This document shows, one piece after another, positions 22,613-34,325 of a DNA stretch of 64,000 nt. This DNA comes from Typhlomys cinereus (Eukaryota; Chordata; Mammalia; Rodentia; Platacanthomyidae), in contig JALPQD010000005.1 of NCBI GenBank assembly GCA_023101885.1, positions 1,375,520 through 1,439,519 of the forward strand. The letters run 5' to 3'. The notes beneath the pieces were generated by a model that saw only the letters and a program-made list of their open reading frames with translations, did no database searches and was not told the DNA's origin. The translations under genes and the position numbers were made by a program. Each line of letters opens with the position of its first letter. The stretch's first letter is position 1.

Positions 22613-24956
22613 TTAATAACGGGTGGCTCGAAACTTAGGGTACCTTAGTCATTTAGAACCCGCAGTTCGCCCAAGATTCATCGGTAAACAGATGAGAACA
22701 AACCACGTATTTGGATTGTTGTGGCTGTATCCTACTCAGACCATCTCTACGGAATGGTGACTTCATGGGTAGGCCCGGACGCTGTTCATCTGGCTTCAGA
22801 GCACCGAAGCACTGTTGCTAGCATTGCTTTTCAAGACCCTGCACATCCGTGTTCATTCAGGGACCTCTTATATTAAAGCCTTGTGGTAAATTCTTTTCCA
22901 AGGGGAGAACTCTTATAACTTTTTTGTTTTTTTTCTCCTGGCAACCCGTCTTGGGGCGCTGTTTGCCCCCCGCACCGTACTCTCTTCAGCGCTGATTGAA
23001 TTGCTAAGAAGGTGGATGCACGGCTTGGTTGTAACTCATTGGCAGAGTCCCTTGTCCACACTGTGGAACGCGCAGAGGGCATTTTCTTATTTTTGGGCGC
23101 ACCTTTATTTATATTTTTAATGAATTCTTGCTTTCTGAGTCTCTTTTTTTTCTGTTACAAACGTGAGGAATATGGAAACATGCAAAGAGGATATGTAATG
23201 CAGCATCCATTTCCAATAATTACAAATCTGGAAGTGTTTGTAAATTGGCTTTAAGTAATTAATTTTTAAGAAAAACCACTATGATTCAATCCTCCTTCAT
23301 TTCTCCAGGTCTGGTCCCCTAGTGAAGCTGTCATGAATTTGGAGACCATATACTTACCATTTGCACGTAACATATTCACTATAAAAATTTTTTTGTGAAT
23401 TTAAAACACATAACAGGAATGCTAATAGAAAAAAGGTTATTGGTTTTGCATCCCACTTTGTGGATGTACCCCTGTGATATGAACATTTAGAGATCGAGTC
23501 ATTCATTTCAGTTACTCTTGTGTAGTCCACATATGAATGATTTTCCATTTTTCATTTATCTCTTTCCCCAATAAAGAACATTTTCGTTTACATCATTATT
23601 TCTTTTTTTTTTCAAAGATAAACTGGCTAATGAATCTCGCTTCAAATTGATTTGTTTACAAGGTGGCACAAAGATTTTTCCCGAGTATCACTGTTCCGCT
23701 ATACAGAGATTGAGAATATTGAGTCAATCACAAATAACTCTACTAAGGATTTTCAGAGTTGCTGCCTCTCTTTCTATACATGCCTCCTTGTGGTCCATGG
23801 TAATGGATTTTTGCCTGTATTTAAAAATAAGCTTACATCACCTCAGCTTAAATTTGTCACAACAACAGATGTCACTTGTAAGCCCTTCACGAGTTTTGGT
23901 GCAGCGTGCATTAGAAAAGGTCAAAAGGTGAAGTGTCCATCACTTCACCTGGCGTGTTCATAGTGGCTACTTGGGAAAGAGTCTTTTTCAAACCATGGCG
24001 TTCTTTGGTGATAGCTTATTCCTGGAAGGGACCTCCCAGAGCAACAACATAAAAGCTGTTTTCAAATCAGAACGTTCATCCTTAAAATGTCAAAGAGATA
24101 GCCAACGTATTGGTCAGAAGACTGGAATTGATCAAGAGTCTCTGTGGGCTCCATCGGTTTTTGATGTCTTACATTTCTTTTCTCCCTAATTTTCGTCCCA
24201 GCGGTCCTGCCAAAGTTTTTGCACTGTCGGTGGGATTCCTTCTGTCACCAACCACCCTGTCACTCAAGGTGCCAGCTTGCCCTCCTGTGCCTCTGACCCT
24301 CCCCACTCACCCAAAGGCTACAGGCTCTTCGGAGTCCCCTGTTCTTATCTGCTGAAAGAACCTTCCTAGAGCCTTTGCCCACCCTTAGTATGCCATCGAG
24401 AGGGTTTTTAACCACTAGAGCTCTGCTTGGCATCAGAGAAGAAATCGCATTGGATCCGAGTGACGTTTTTCTCTTCCTCGAAGTCCTATCGTAGTCATGT
24501 TCTGGTATTGGTTGCGGTGAGTGGTTCGTGCCCAGAATCAAGTACTAGTTTTTCCCCAACCTTTTATCCAGGCCATCTTTAGGGGGGCCTCCCTGCTTCA
24601 GGACACTTCATAGCATCAAGACTTTCTTACCCTGTACTTGAAGACATGGTCTGTGAAAGAGAGAGGCTATTTCTTCCCCATGGCTTTTGCTTTTAAAGAT
24701 AGCAGGCAGTATTTTCCAGAAGGGTCCCACTAGAGTATTTGCCCCATGAGAGGATTATATCTCCCGCAAGTCCGTGTGGTGCCACATGCTCACTGGCAAA
24801 TGAACAGGGTCAAGTATTCCTCACCGAGATGCCAGCAAATGTGGTGGGGGTATATTTTTGGACACAGTAAACTGCAGAATGTCACCAGGCTTGTCCAACC
24901 CCCCCTTTGCCTTGGTTGCAGCCGTGGTTTCTACAAGTTCATGCTAGAATCATCTG

Positions 24957-25166
24957 TGGGATCAGCAGACAGCTCAGGGATCAGGTGTCTGCTTCAACTC
25001 AGTGACTTGAATTGAATTCCCTGGGAGCCTACAAGGTGGAAGAAGAACACAACGTTGAATTTGCCTTCCGCCCTCTACGTGTGTGTCACGGCATGCATGT
25101 ATTCTTTCTGTGTTTCTCTCTGTCTCTTCCTCTATTTTTTGTCCCAGATAATACATACCAAAAATA
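24957..25166 (+). mobile_element. B2/B3-like SINE (A2' copy)
   Basis: Degraded counterpart of the SINE at 366-581, with the same order of tRNA-like head, body and A-rich tail. The differences are scattered one-base indels. Confidence 0.65.
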
Positions 25167-25780
25167 ACAAAGTAGAACCGTCATCAAGTTACCCAAAAAA
25201 AAAGAATCTCACAATATTTAAGTCAGTGTTCGCAGCCCTCCCGGGGGGTCTGCAACCATAGGGGCCACAGGTCAACGCAGGACCTTGTCCTAAGTAAAGC
25301 ATACATTCTCCCCAGGGATTGCTGGCTTCAAATCTTTCTCACACCTCTGCTGTCACCGAATGCTCTGGGGCCCGGTTCGTCTTCCTTAGCAACCGCCAAG
25401 TTCCTAAGCTGATCTCGAAGTGACTTGGCTTCATAAACTAAAGTTATAGGACACGCAGTCGGTTGATCTCTTCATGTGCGTCTGTCTATCATTCAACTTC
25501 ACATTCTCGGTAGGTGGAAAGCTTTTTTTCATGGTTTTAATTGTTAGCAGGGAGTCATTTTGATCAGCCAGAGTGTAATCTTTACAGCTGTTTGGCAATT
25601 ACTGCCTCTGCCTGCTTAGGAGTTTTAACTATTCTATCAACTGAAATGCAGCTGGATCGTTGGTGAGTGGGAGAAGAGAAATACATGTTTCATAGTTCCA
25701 CTTATGCCATGAGAAATTATTCCACCTTTTTCTTTTATATCCGTGTGTGTGTGTGTGTTGTTTTTGGTGTGTGTGTGTGT

Positions 25781-26110
25781 TCATGCAATGCACATGTATG
25801 CACACGCATCTGCTTAGTCTGAGTGTGCAGGTGCACATAGCCACGGGTGTGTGGGGTCAGTCAGGAGTCGCCTTGGACGTTTTGTCCCAGTCCTTCACTT
25901 GTTTGGAGTCATGGTGCTTACTGTTTTCTGCTCTGGAATATACTAGTGACCCTCAAGCTCTTAGGATCTTTGTCCCCTCCCATCTGCCTATGGAGCCCTG
26001 AGATCACAGGTGTGTGCTAAATACCCTGACCTGGTAGATTCTGAGGATTTGAACTCTGGTCCTCGTGCATGTAAAACACTTTCTCCATTGAGGCCCAGCC
26101 CCTCTGCCCT
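25781..26110 (-). mobile_element. tRNA-headed SINE, B3/B4-like (A2' copy)
   Basis: Degraded counterpart of the element at 1189-1512, recognisable throughout but with many small indels. Confidence 0.55.
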
Positions 26111-26359
26111 CCATCTTTATTTCTTTTCTCAAATTCTGTGTCTAAATTAAAACATGCTGGAGGTGATTCTAATTACCCCTTCTAACCTCAAGATTTTGTT
26201 TTTATTTCTGGCAGAGAAAGAGCCGTTTCCTAACGCCTGTTTCCTGTGGCCCCTGGGGATCAGCTTCAGCCTAAAGTCCACAAGGTGTTAAGCTTTTGGC
26301 TGAAAAAGCAAACATGTGTCTTCAGTCTGCTTGTTGTCTCTTCATGACACCCACTGTAG

Positions 26360-26492
26360 ACCAGGCATGTGGAACATGCCTGACTCCCCCCAGGCACTTT
26401 GGAGGGTTGGGGTAAGAGCGTCATATTTGGGCTGCATGCCATTGTGAGGCCAGCCTGGCTACGGCAGCACCCTGTCTCAAAAACAATAAAAC
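26360..26492 (+). mobile_element. B1-like SINE (A2' copy)
   Basis: Degraded copy of the B1-like element at 1762-1893; the GAGGCCAGCCTGG and CCTGTCTCAAAAACAA landmarks remain. Confidence 0.8.
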
Positions 26493-26784
26493 AAACCCAC
26501 CCAAACCCCCAGATAAAAGATCCATAAAATGTTCAAAATATTCAATCAACCAGGAATATGAGACAGTTTTTTAAAAAATAGTTCTCCGTCGCTTCTTAGG
26601 AGGGCCTCAAGCCGGGTGCTAGATCGCCCATCATGTACGTCTTCATAAGTCATCGAAATACGGCTGAAGAAACAGTCTATGCAGTGTAAAAGCCGGGAAT
26701 CTAAGAGGCCTGACCTAGTTTTGAATTCTGACCTTTCTTTTAGCTGGTTCTTTGTTGGTTAGTTGCTTTACATTGTCTTCAATG

Positions 26785-26890
26785 GAGTGGGGTCCCTACC
26801 TCAGGTGCAGTCATGGTTGGGTTCTATACCTCAGGCAGTCAATGGTGGGGTCCTACCTCAGGCAGTCATAGGGTGGGGGTCTGACGCTCA
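26785..26890. repeat. 25-bp minisatellite, degraded (A2')
   Basis: The same four-unit array as at 2171-2265, but every unit differs by small indels. That is expected from read error and not from a homogenised tandem array. Confidence 0.8.
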
Positions 26891-28294
26891 CAGCGATGTG
26901 AGACAAGTGTCCTCCCACAAAGTGCTTTGGCATCGCTGGCCTAAGTAACATGAAGGCTTCTCTAAATGGAGCAATGATCTTTCTAGAAAATATCTTCTCA
27001 ATTTTAACATAAGGGTATGGTACTTATTTGCTTCCCTTTTATGTCTCCCTGAAGAGAGAGAGAAGAGACGAGAGAGAGAGAGCGGAGAGAGAAGCAGAGC
27101 GAAGCAGAGCGATCTAAGTCTCAATTCGTGATTCATCGTGACGGTGTCAGCGCGTTCCATCTCTGACCAGAGATGTTACCTGTTATGAACTTTGGTCGCG
27201 TCACTCATCACTCTAGAAAAGATTGAAACGGTATCTGGCTTAGGAGATAGCACATGGGCGTCACTCACGTGGATTTTCCTGAAACCAACATACAAACGAG
27301 TACCTTGTGTGGGAGAAGATGGAATAGATTGGAATGGACGAAAGCACCATTCGCCGTCCTGTGCATCACCCTCCTGAGCAGGCCGTTACAGGGAACGATG
27401 AGGTACTCACTGGTTCCCCAATTCTAAGGATTCATTGGCAAATGGAATGTCCAGTTCAAATTGCCCTCTTCACTCAACACCAATTTCTTTCTAAAACTTT
27501 GACTATCCAGAAGCCAGCATGCTGGCGAAAGAAGTATTGTAATTATTATAATACACATTAAAAAGTAACAGCTACTCTTTGGGATACCTTGCTCCTTTGC
27601 GTAGCAGAAGATGTTAGATGATAGACGAGCAATTGATCACAAAGGTCAGTGGCTCACCAGGCAATCTTGTGATGTAGTAAGCATTAGGGACAAGCCATGG
27701 ATATCCGAAGGAATTTTCTTGTAGTTATCAATAAAGCAAGATTTGGATCCTAAACATTGACCTATATTCAAGTTTGGCGAACCTTCATGTTTTTCCACTC
27801 ACATTTCCGCTCCAGTATTTTTTAAACAGATGTTAATGCAAGGGAATACCCAGAAGATACGATGGGAAAGGCTTTTTTTTTAAAAAAAAAATACCCGTTG
27901 TTAATATGCATGCAATGCAAATATGGAATCTGTCGATAAAGTTCTAGATATTCCTGGTGCTGAATGAAATGTAATGAGTCAGGTCTGGTTTGCTTCTGAT
28001 TTACTTGGGCATCATGTGGATAGCCCACCCCAGGAAATCAGAAAACTTGTGAGACTTGGGATACTGACCAGCAGGCATCGAGGAAACAAGTCAAGCCTGA
28101 ACTCGAGTCTCATTCTATGCCAGAAAACCCTGGGGAGACAGTATTGGGGGTATTAGAACGGAAAGCTGAAGATCATAAGAGCTCAGTTGTGGGCTGAAAA
28201 TGGCCCCCCCCCCATTTCCCAAGTTCTTTTTAAGTTTTTTTTCTCTCTCTCTCTCTCTCTGTGTTAGTGTGTGGTGCATGTGTGTGTGTGTGTG

Positions 28295-28501
28295 CTAAAG
28301 GGGGGCACTTGAGTATGTATGCTGTTGATGCCCAAGTACATGGAATCCCTAGTTGCCTTTTCTATCTCCTTATTGTTTTGTTTGGGGAATCCAGGCTGCA
28401 TGCTATTTCCCCTGGAAATTTAACCCAGATCTTGGATCTGAACTCAGGCCACTTCCTTCTTCCAAGACAAAGGCTTATCGGGAACATTTTCTTCATCCCC
28501 T
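28295..28501 (-). mobile_element. B2-like SINE (A2' copy)
   Basis: Degraded counterpart of 3639-3848. Confidence 0.7.
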
Positions 28502-28570
28502 GAATCCCTCTTTCTAGGACCATTATCATTCCATTTAGTTGGTGCTTCCTCCAGAGAATACGAATGAGGG

Positions 28571-29005
28571 ATGTCATAGTTAGACCACCCATGTCAACTC
28601 GAACGGTTTAGGATTGAGCTCTGGGCACATTTGTAGAGAACTGGTAGTTGAGTTAAGTTCCAGAGCAGGAGACGTTAGTGGATGTGGAAGCCCGCCCATG
28701 GTGGTGAATTAGGCCCCAGGCATGTGAATAAAACAAGGCTGTTTGAGAAAGAGAGGGAATCCTTGTGTAGCACTTGGCCAAGTATACTGGTTTTGGCACG
28801 TAAGGATTGTCCCTCCCCGCACTTTATATGGGATATTATGGTGGCCGTTTCCTTGGCCCTTTGGCAAGGGTGGCATGTTATTCCTGCAACTGGACTAAGA
28901 AACTGTAAACCTGACTATAGTCAAGAGATTAAACCCCTTTTGTTCCCCAGGGGCCCTGATGGCTGTTCAGGATGATTGTTTATAGCAACCTGCAAAGTAA
29001 CCGTT
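28571..29005 (+). mobile_element. Rodent interspersed element (A2' copy)
   Basis: Degraded counterpart of 3922-4345. It lacks the 8-base insertion of the A3 copy, like A1. Confidence 0.5.
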
Positions 29006-30446
29006 ATAAGGGGTTGCTTCATCTGGAGAGAGCCGGAAAACAACGGTGTCTTTGCATCATGTTCCCCGGACACCAGAAAATGGGGTGGAGAAGAAAGAAA
29101 AAGCAAAGGACGTAAGGGTTTGAGCTTGCTGCATCGGAATGGGGAAGTTTTTTCCTCATCTTTCTCCTTCGCATTCCCCCCCCCACTGTGGTGAATTTAG
29201 TTTGTAAAATAAAACTTTGGTGTTTAGTCATCGAATTTTGTTCCCAACAGGGACATGTTCCTCCAGGTTTCTAACAAAGAGAGCCGGGGTAACGCAATTG
29301 GTGGGTCTTCGGGTTATTGTCCAGCCTCCCGACTTTGGAATCACAACATCTAAATTTTCTGTGCAGGTTAGTTACAGACAAAAGCCAGAGAAAGTTTTTG
29401 GAGGTCTCCTTCCTTTGTTCATGGAGGGATTCCCCCCCATTCATACGGGAAGATTCATTCATTCCTCATTCATTCATCATCCCTCCATCCACAACCTGCA
29501 GATCGCCTGGCCTGTTCTGGGGCTGCATGGTGGGGTTGGCGGTCTCCCTCCTCCCCCCAGATGTTAGGCTGCCACGAATCACCCAGCGGTGGCACCTGAC
29601 GCCGTCCCATTAGAGAGGCGCCCGAGCCGCTTTTGGGCCGTTCATCAGGCTGGGGAGGAAAACATAATTCACTTTGCTGCGACAGAGATGTCAACACTTA
29701 CTTGAACAGCTGATAATCTGACAAGGAAGTGGAAGGATTACTGATTTTCGCATTTGGCTATAAGAAAAGATGTTTTAAAAGCTATATTAAAGCCTAATTC
29801 CGTGTGAAGGAGCGCTGCGTTAATGTACCCCTGATTCTTGCGGTTAGCATCTACCCCTTTCTGTAGGTGAGTGTAGACATCTGCCTCTTTCTCTGAAGAG
29901 ATATACAAAGCTATGTCCAGGTCACAGATATTTTCCAAAGTAACCTCACCATTCTAATCTTGGGCCACCTACTGCCGTACCAAGAACGGGTGGTTGGAAT
30001 TTCAAGAGAGGGACTTGTTGGCTCCTCTCTCGCACGGCGGCCTTTTTTTATAAAAAAAAAAAATCTGCTGGGACATATAGTGAGTTTGGTAGTGATACGG
30101 AAAAAAGATCATGTGCGAAGATTCATTCCAGTTATCAAGTTTATCAATTAAGCTCTCATTTAATGCTAAGGAAACTGAGGCCTCAGAACCAAGACTTTCC
30201 AAGGGTTGCAAAGCTAATTGGCGGAAGGCCGAGTTTGCACTTCTGATCTTTGGCTTCTCATTTTGGTGGCCGCGAATTGTGTTTTCCCCCCCCTGAGTGG
30301 GTCCACCGTTTCTGCGTTTACAGTACAAGCCCCCTCCCCTTCAGAGGACGCCTTTGTCCCTTTCAAGAGCTGGTCTCCCTCATGGGAGAACGCGTAATAA
30401 TTTCATCAAGGGCCGGCCACTCCCTCTGGATAACCACGTAAAAGGT

Positions 30447-30812
30447 TGGTGTGGTTGTGTATATGTGGTGTGTCTGGTGTGTATTCTATTGTGTCTCTCT
30501 GTCGCTCTTGTCTGTGGCCTTGTGTGTGTGTCCTCTGTTGTGGTGTCTCTCTCTCTGGTGTATCTCTGTTCTCTGTCTCTCGTCTTGTCTGTGTCTGTTG
30601 CGTATATGTATCCGTTATGTTCTCGTATCTGTCTGTTGTGTGTTGTATGTGTATGTGTCTGTGTGTGGTGTGTCTGTATGTCTCGTGTGTGCCTGTGTGT
30701 GTTGTATGTATATGTGGTCTGTGTCTGTATTCTCTGTGTGTCGTTTGTATGTGTCTGTGTGTGGGTGTCCTGTGTGCGTGTGTGTGTGTGTGTGTGGTGC
30801 GCCGCTGGCTCG
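30447..30812. repeat. Complex GT/CT microsatellite, degraded (A2')
   Basis: Counterpart of 5792-6147 with many GG and TT insertions. The terminal alternating CG tract is broken up, which is typical of read error in low-complexity DNA. Confidence 0.9.
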
Positions 30813-31762
30813 CATATTGTGGTTCAGATGTTAGATGAGGGAAGGTCTGCCTGTTGTTCTTCTTTCCGAGGGGGCCCCAGGCGTCAGATAAGGTATGCTG
30901 GGGAGGATCACTCTCTCCCCCCCGGAGCCTATTCTCTGAGCTGAGCCCCTCCTCGCAGGTCTGTTGAAACACACGTCCCCGTTGAAGTGGTGGGGCTCTT
31001 GGTGTCTTTGTGTGAATTAACGCTCATTCGGATTCCTGGAAAGCATACCGGCGTTTCCGGCTGAGGATCTTCTTGAGTCGAGCGCAGCTTGACAGTCCAC
31101 AACCTTATGTACCTCGTGGGACCTGAGCCCGCAACACTCTATGGTCTTGCAGTCTGAGATGCCAGAATGCAGTGCCAACCAGATAGATGAGTGGGAGGCT
31201 AGGGCGGTCGCACGAAACCCTCGAGGCATCATTGTTATTGGGTTCGACAGAATAAAGAATGTGCGTGGCTTCTTTGCCACTCGTGGGTCTCAGAATGCGT
31301 TGGCCTTGTTAGCGGTGCACTTTCCAGGTGACGGTGACCAACGCTCGAGTGGGGACCCTCTAACTACGTTGCATTCACGTGAGTGCCTCACTCTTTGCAC
31401 ATCTGAGGCACATTGTGCTATGTCAGTGGAAGGACCGTGGCTGCTGATCCCTGGAGCCCTCCCCTGTGCCCATGAAACACAGCGGCCAAAGTACACTTCA
31501 AGTATTTCAGTATGTCATGGGGTAGCCGAACCAGGTCCGAGCAAGATTTCTGCTGGCACGAAACCAGCTCTTCACGAAGCGACTGAGGTTAATGACACAG
31601 GGCGTGCGGCAGGGGGTTCGCCAGGCCATCCCCTGCAATGCACAACAGCTGCGCATTCTAACTATAATTCACACCAGGAGCACCACCAGGAATACTACAT
31701 GCTTCAGCAGCATTGCTCCTATATTTCCTTACTGCCTACATGCATCAGAACCTGCTTATGGA

Positions 31763-31997
31763 CTTGGAGAGCTGGCTCCGGGTTAAGACTCCCTGCCTGG
31801 CAAGTCAAAGGTCGGATTTCGGATCCATGTCCCCGGGAGAAACACAGCGGAAATGTGGCAGCCTGCACTTCAACTCCGACCCTGGTGGGCGGAACCTTTG
31901 ATCCCAGAGTGCAGCAAGAAGGATGTAGAACGCATTCCATGGAGTGCGATCCCTGAAGTCCCCTTGGCCTTTACAGGGCCACACACATTGCCCTTTG

Positions 31998-32031
<34 letters not shown>

Positions 32032-32066
32032 ACACACACACACCACTAAATAAAATATTAATAAAA
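31763..32066 (+). mobile_element. B2-like SINE with CA tail (A2' copy)
   Basis: Degraded counterpart of 7061-7362. It retains the CTTTACAGGGCC stretch that A3 has lost, so it matches A1. Confidence 0.85.
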
Positions 32067-33365
32067 AACCCTGCTTTAGACGTAATACCTTAGGTACCCC
32101 TTGGCTTGATTAGCATAGTGCAAGTAAATTTCACACAATTTGCATGTAGTTGTGTATAGATTAATAAGTGAAATAATGAAAGCCAAATATGCCGTGGCTG
32201 CTAGATTTGCAAACACCGCAGAGTAATTGAATTCACATTTTGGGAAATGAAAGTCCTTCAGGGAAAATCAAATATAAACCCAAGGTCAACATGTTCATCT
32301 AAATGCTTTGCCAAAATATCTCACTGAATATTTCAGTAAAGAAATAAAAACACCATAAAATAACAGTAAATATAGTCAATATTATTACTTTTTCAAATTA
32401 CTCATATCAATTGTACTGATTATCTCATGGGCCTCTTATTTAGCATGATGAAGTTTTTCAGGGAATCTTTCCAACCACGTAGGGTTAACGATAGCTTGTT
32501 TTGACTTCCTATGCATACTAACGGCAGTTTAAATCGTAAAGATAAACATTAATTAAAAAGCATATGTATGCACGATCTTTATGGTTGTCCTCTTATACCT
32601 CCAACCAAGCTCCATTGCCTGTTTTTTTTTTTTTAATTTCATGGGCAGGGCACACCTCCTCCACCCTGCAGAGAGTTCCGAGCCCAGATTATTAGGTCAG
32701 TAGGAGAGCATTCCCTCTCCTGGAACCACCGTGAGCAAGCTCATCTCTAGGCATATCAGCTCTGCTAGTCTAGGGTTCCCTTGCTGGCCTCAAGCTTCCT
32801 GAACATAGATAGAGGCGCAGCTCGTAACCATGTTTCTTTGCCCGAGTTTTTCTTCGTCTCTCCACCTTAGCTTTCCCTATACGGCTGCAGATAGCACCAA
32901 ATCGTACTCTTTCTTCTTCCTACTTGCTTCTACTCCACTCCCTATTCGCCAAATCCAGTCCCTTCATTTTAAGATTGTTTCCCCATGGAACTGCTTGCCA
33001 TTACCATCTACAGAAACATAGTTGCTAAAGAAACGTTTCACCGAATAAAAGTTGTGCACGATGTTTGCAAACCGTTCCTTATGGGAGTCTTTGTTCTTTA
33101 CTAACATCGCTGTTTGCTTCATTTGTGTGGGAAGAACTTGAGTTTTGGATGAGATTAAGAATGAGACTTTGTCAAGTTGGCGTTGCCCTTTGTAGCAAAA
33201 TAACTGGCCTTGGGAAGATGCACAAATCTCTCTCCCCTAGCCTTAATTTCTTCACCACCTCTTCAAAGCAAGTAAATTCTAGTTCTGCAGACACCACAGA
33301 GCATGGTTGTTGCTACGAGAGCAGATTGTGAAAAACAACAACACTCCCAACGCACGATGCTAATT

Positions 33366-33415
33366 TGTGTGTGGCTGGTGTGTGGTGTGCTGTTGTGTGT
33401 GTGTGTGTGGTGTGT
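33366..33415. repeat. (GT)n microsatellite, degraded (A2')
   Basis: Same array as 8601-8644, broken by GGC and TGCTG interruptions. Confidence 0.85.
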
Positions 33416-34267
33416 CCATAGGACAAGCGCGTAAAAGCTTGTAACAAGTGGTTGGCTTGGGCTTTTGGGCACATTTGCTTTCTTTTTTATTTTTTTAATC
33501 TCCTACATTAGGATGGTTTTTGTTTAATGGCCTACTGTGGCAAAGGAAATTGGTAAAACATTTGCATTTACACTAGCAAAGCTGTAGTCTTTAAAGATAA
33601 AAGAAAATCTTGGTTTTTATTTGCACACATACTACTCTGAATTATCACGGGAACTATGTTTATTTAATTTCTGCTAAAGGCCAAGGCAACCTGCTGTGTG
33701 TCTTTATCCCCATTGTTTTAATTCAATCCTCAAGACATATTAAAAGTCTTGTTTGAGTCTTTCCTGGCATAAACGCCTCATTTACGGGGGGGCAGGAAGT
33801 ACTGGTTTTCCTTCTATAACTTGTGTTATTATGTACTGGACCCTTGTATAGTCTTCATATTACTATCCCAGAAACGGATCCGTGTTTTCAAGGAAATGAG
33901 TGCACTGAACTATTCTATCAGATGTGGGGGTGTGTTGAATAAGTATCCCCGAGCAAATTATTCCATGTACAATGTGGTGGAGACAAGAGTTTTTCTGTGT
34001 TTACCTGTGCATCTCAGCTCCAATGTCCGTCTAAAGGTGGGCCCTTTCTCCTTTTTGCTCCCTGACTACCCTAGCTTGCGGTTGTTAACAAAGTGTACTG
34101 GTGAGGTTTCCTAAAACACATGCATGTTCCATTGCTTTCATTGGCTCCGTGAATATTAACTGTGCTGTGTTCTATTTATTAGACGAAGGACGGTAGCTAA
34201 GCGTGTTGGACGTGCGGCTGCGTGTAGATCAGAGACATAGATAATCGGTCTACTTTCTTCTAGAACC

Positions 34268-34325
34268 TGACACCTTTTCTGCTTACAAGACAGAGTCTTA
34301 ACCCCTGAGCTATCTCTTCAGCCCT
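34268..34325 (-). mobile_element. SINE head fragment at the start of segment C
   Basis: Read on the minus strand it is GGGCTGAAGAGATAGCTCAG followed by GGGTTAAGACTCTG and AAGCAGAA, the head of the B2-like SINE family in this window. It ends after about 55 bases with the body and CA tail missing, exactly at the A2'/C join. Confidence 0.8.

Larger units (their letters stand above)
11928..24603. repeat. Block B, copy 1 (B1), degraded sequence
   Basis: This block aligns end to end with 36753-48807 but is about 620 bases longer and differs by frequent small insertions, deletions and substitutions. Features that should be regular are broken here and regular in B2, for example the GATA array near 18400 and the CA tail near 18770. 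That pattern suggests raw single-molecule sequence, not evolutionary divergence. It contains SINEs, MIR remnants and one rodent interspersed element. Intervening stretches hold no recognisable gene. Open frames here are unreliable because indels shift frame every few tens of bases. Confidence 0.93.
24604..34265. repeat. Block A, copy 2 (A2'), degraded and partial
   Basis: This block matches A1 bases 1 to about 9460 and is about 200 bases longer because of scattered small insertions. Extra or missing bases occur roughly every 10-20 bases and involve homopolymers and non-homopolymers alike. At the positions where A1 and A3 differ and A2' can be read, it has the A1 base or indel. It stops after the A1-equivalent of 9460, where unique segment C begins. 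It lacks the polypyrimidine tract and the rest of block A. No gene is recognisable. Confidence 0.95.

Noticed and set aside
31141..31956. 271-codon open frame in A2' as a gene
   Set aside because: The clean copies A1 and A3 have no matching long frame at this place. The frame arises from error-induced indels and runs into a SINE.
11928..34265. Noisy copies as ancient segmental duplicates
   Set aside because: Errors are spread evenly with many insertions, and broken microsatellites. A2' has A1-specific alleles, which old duplicates would not share so consistently.
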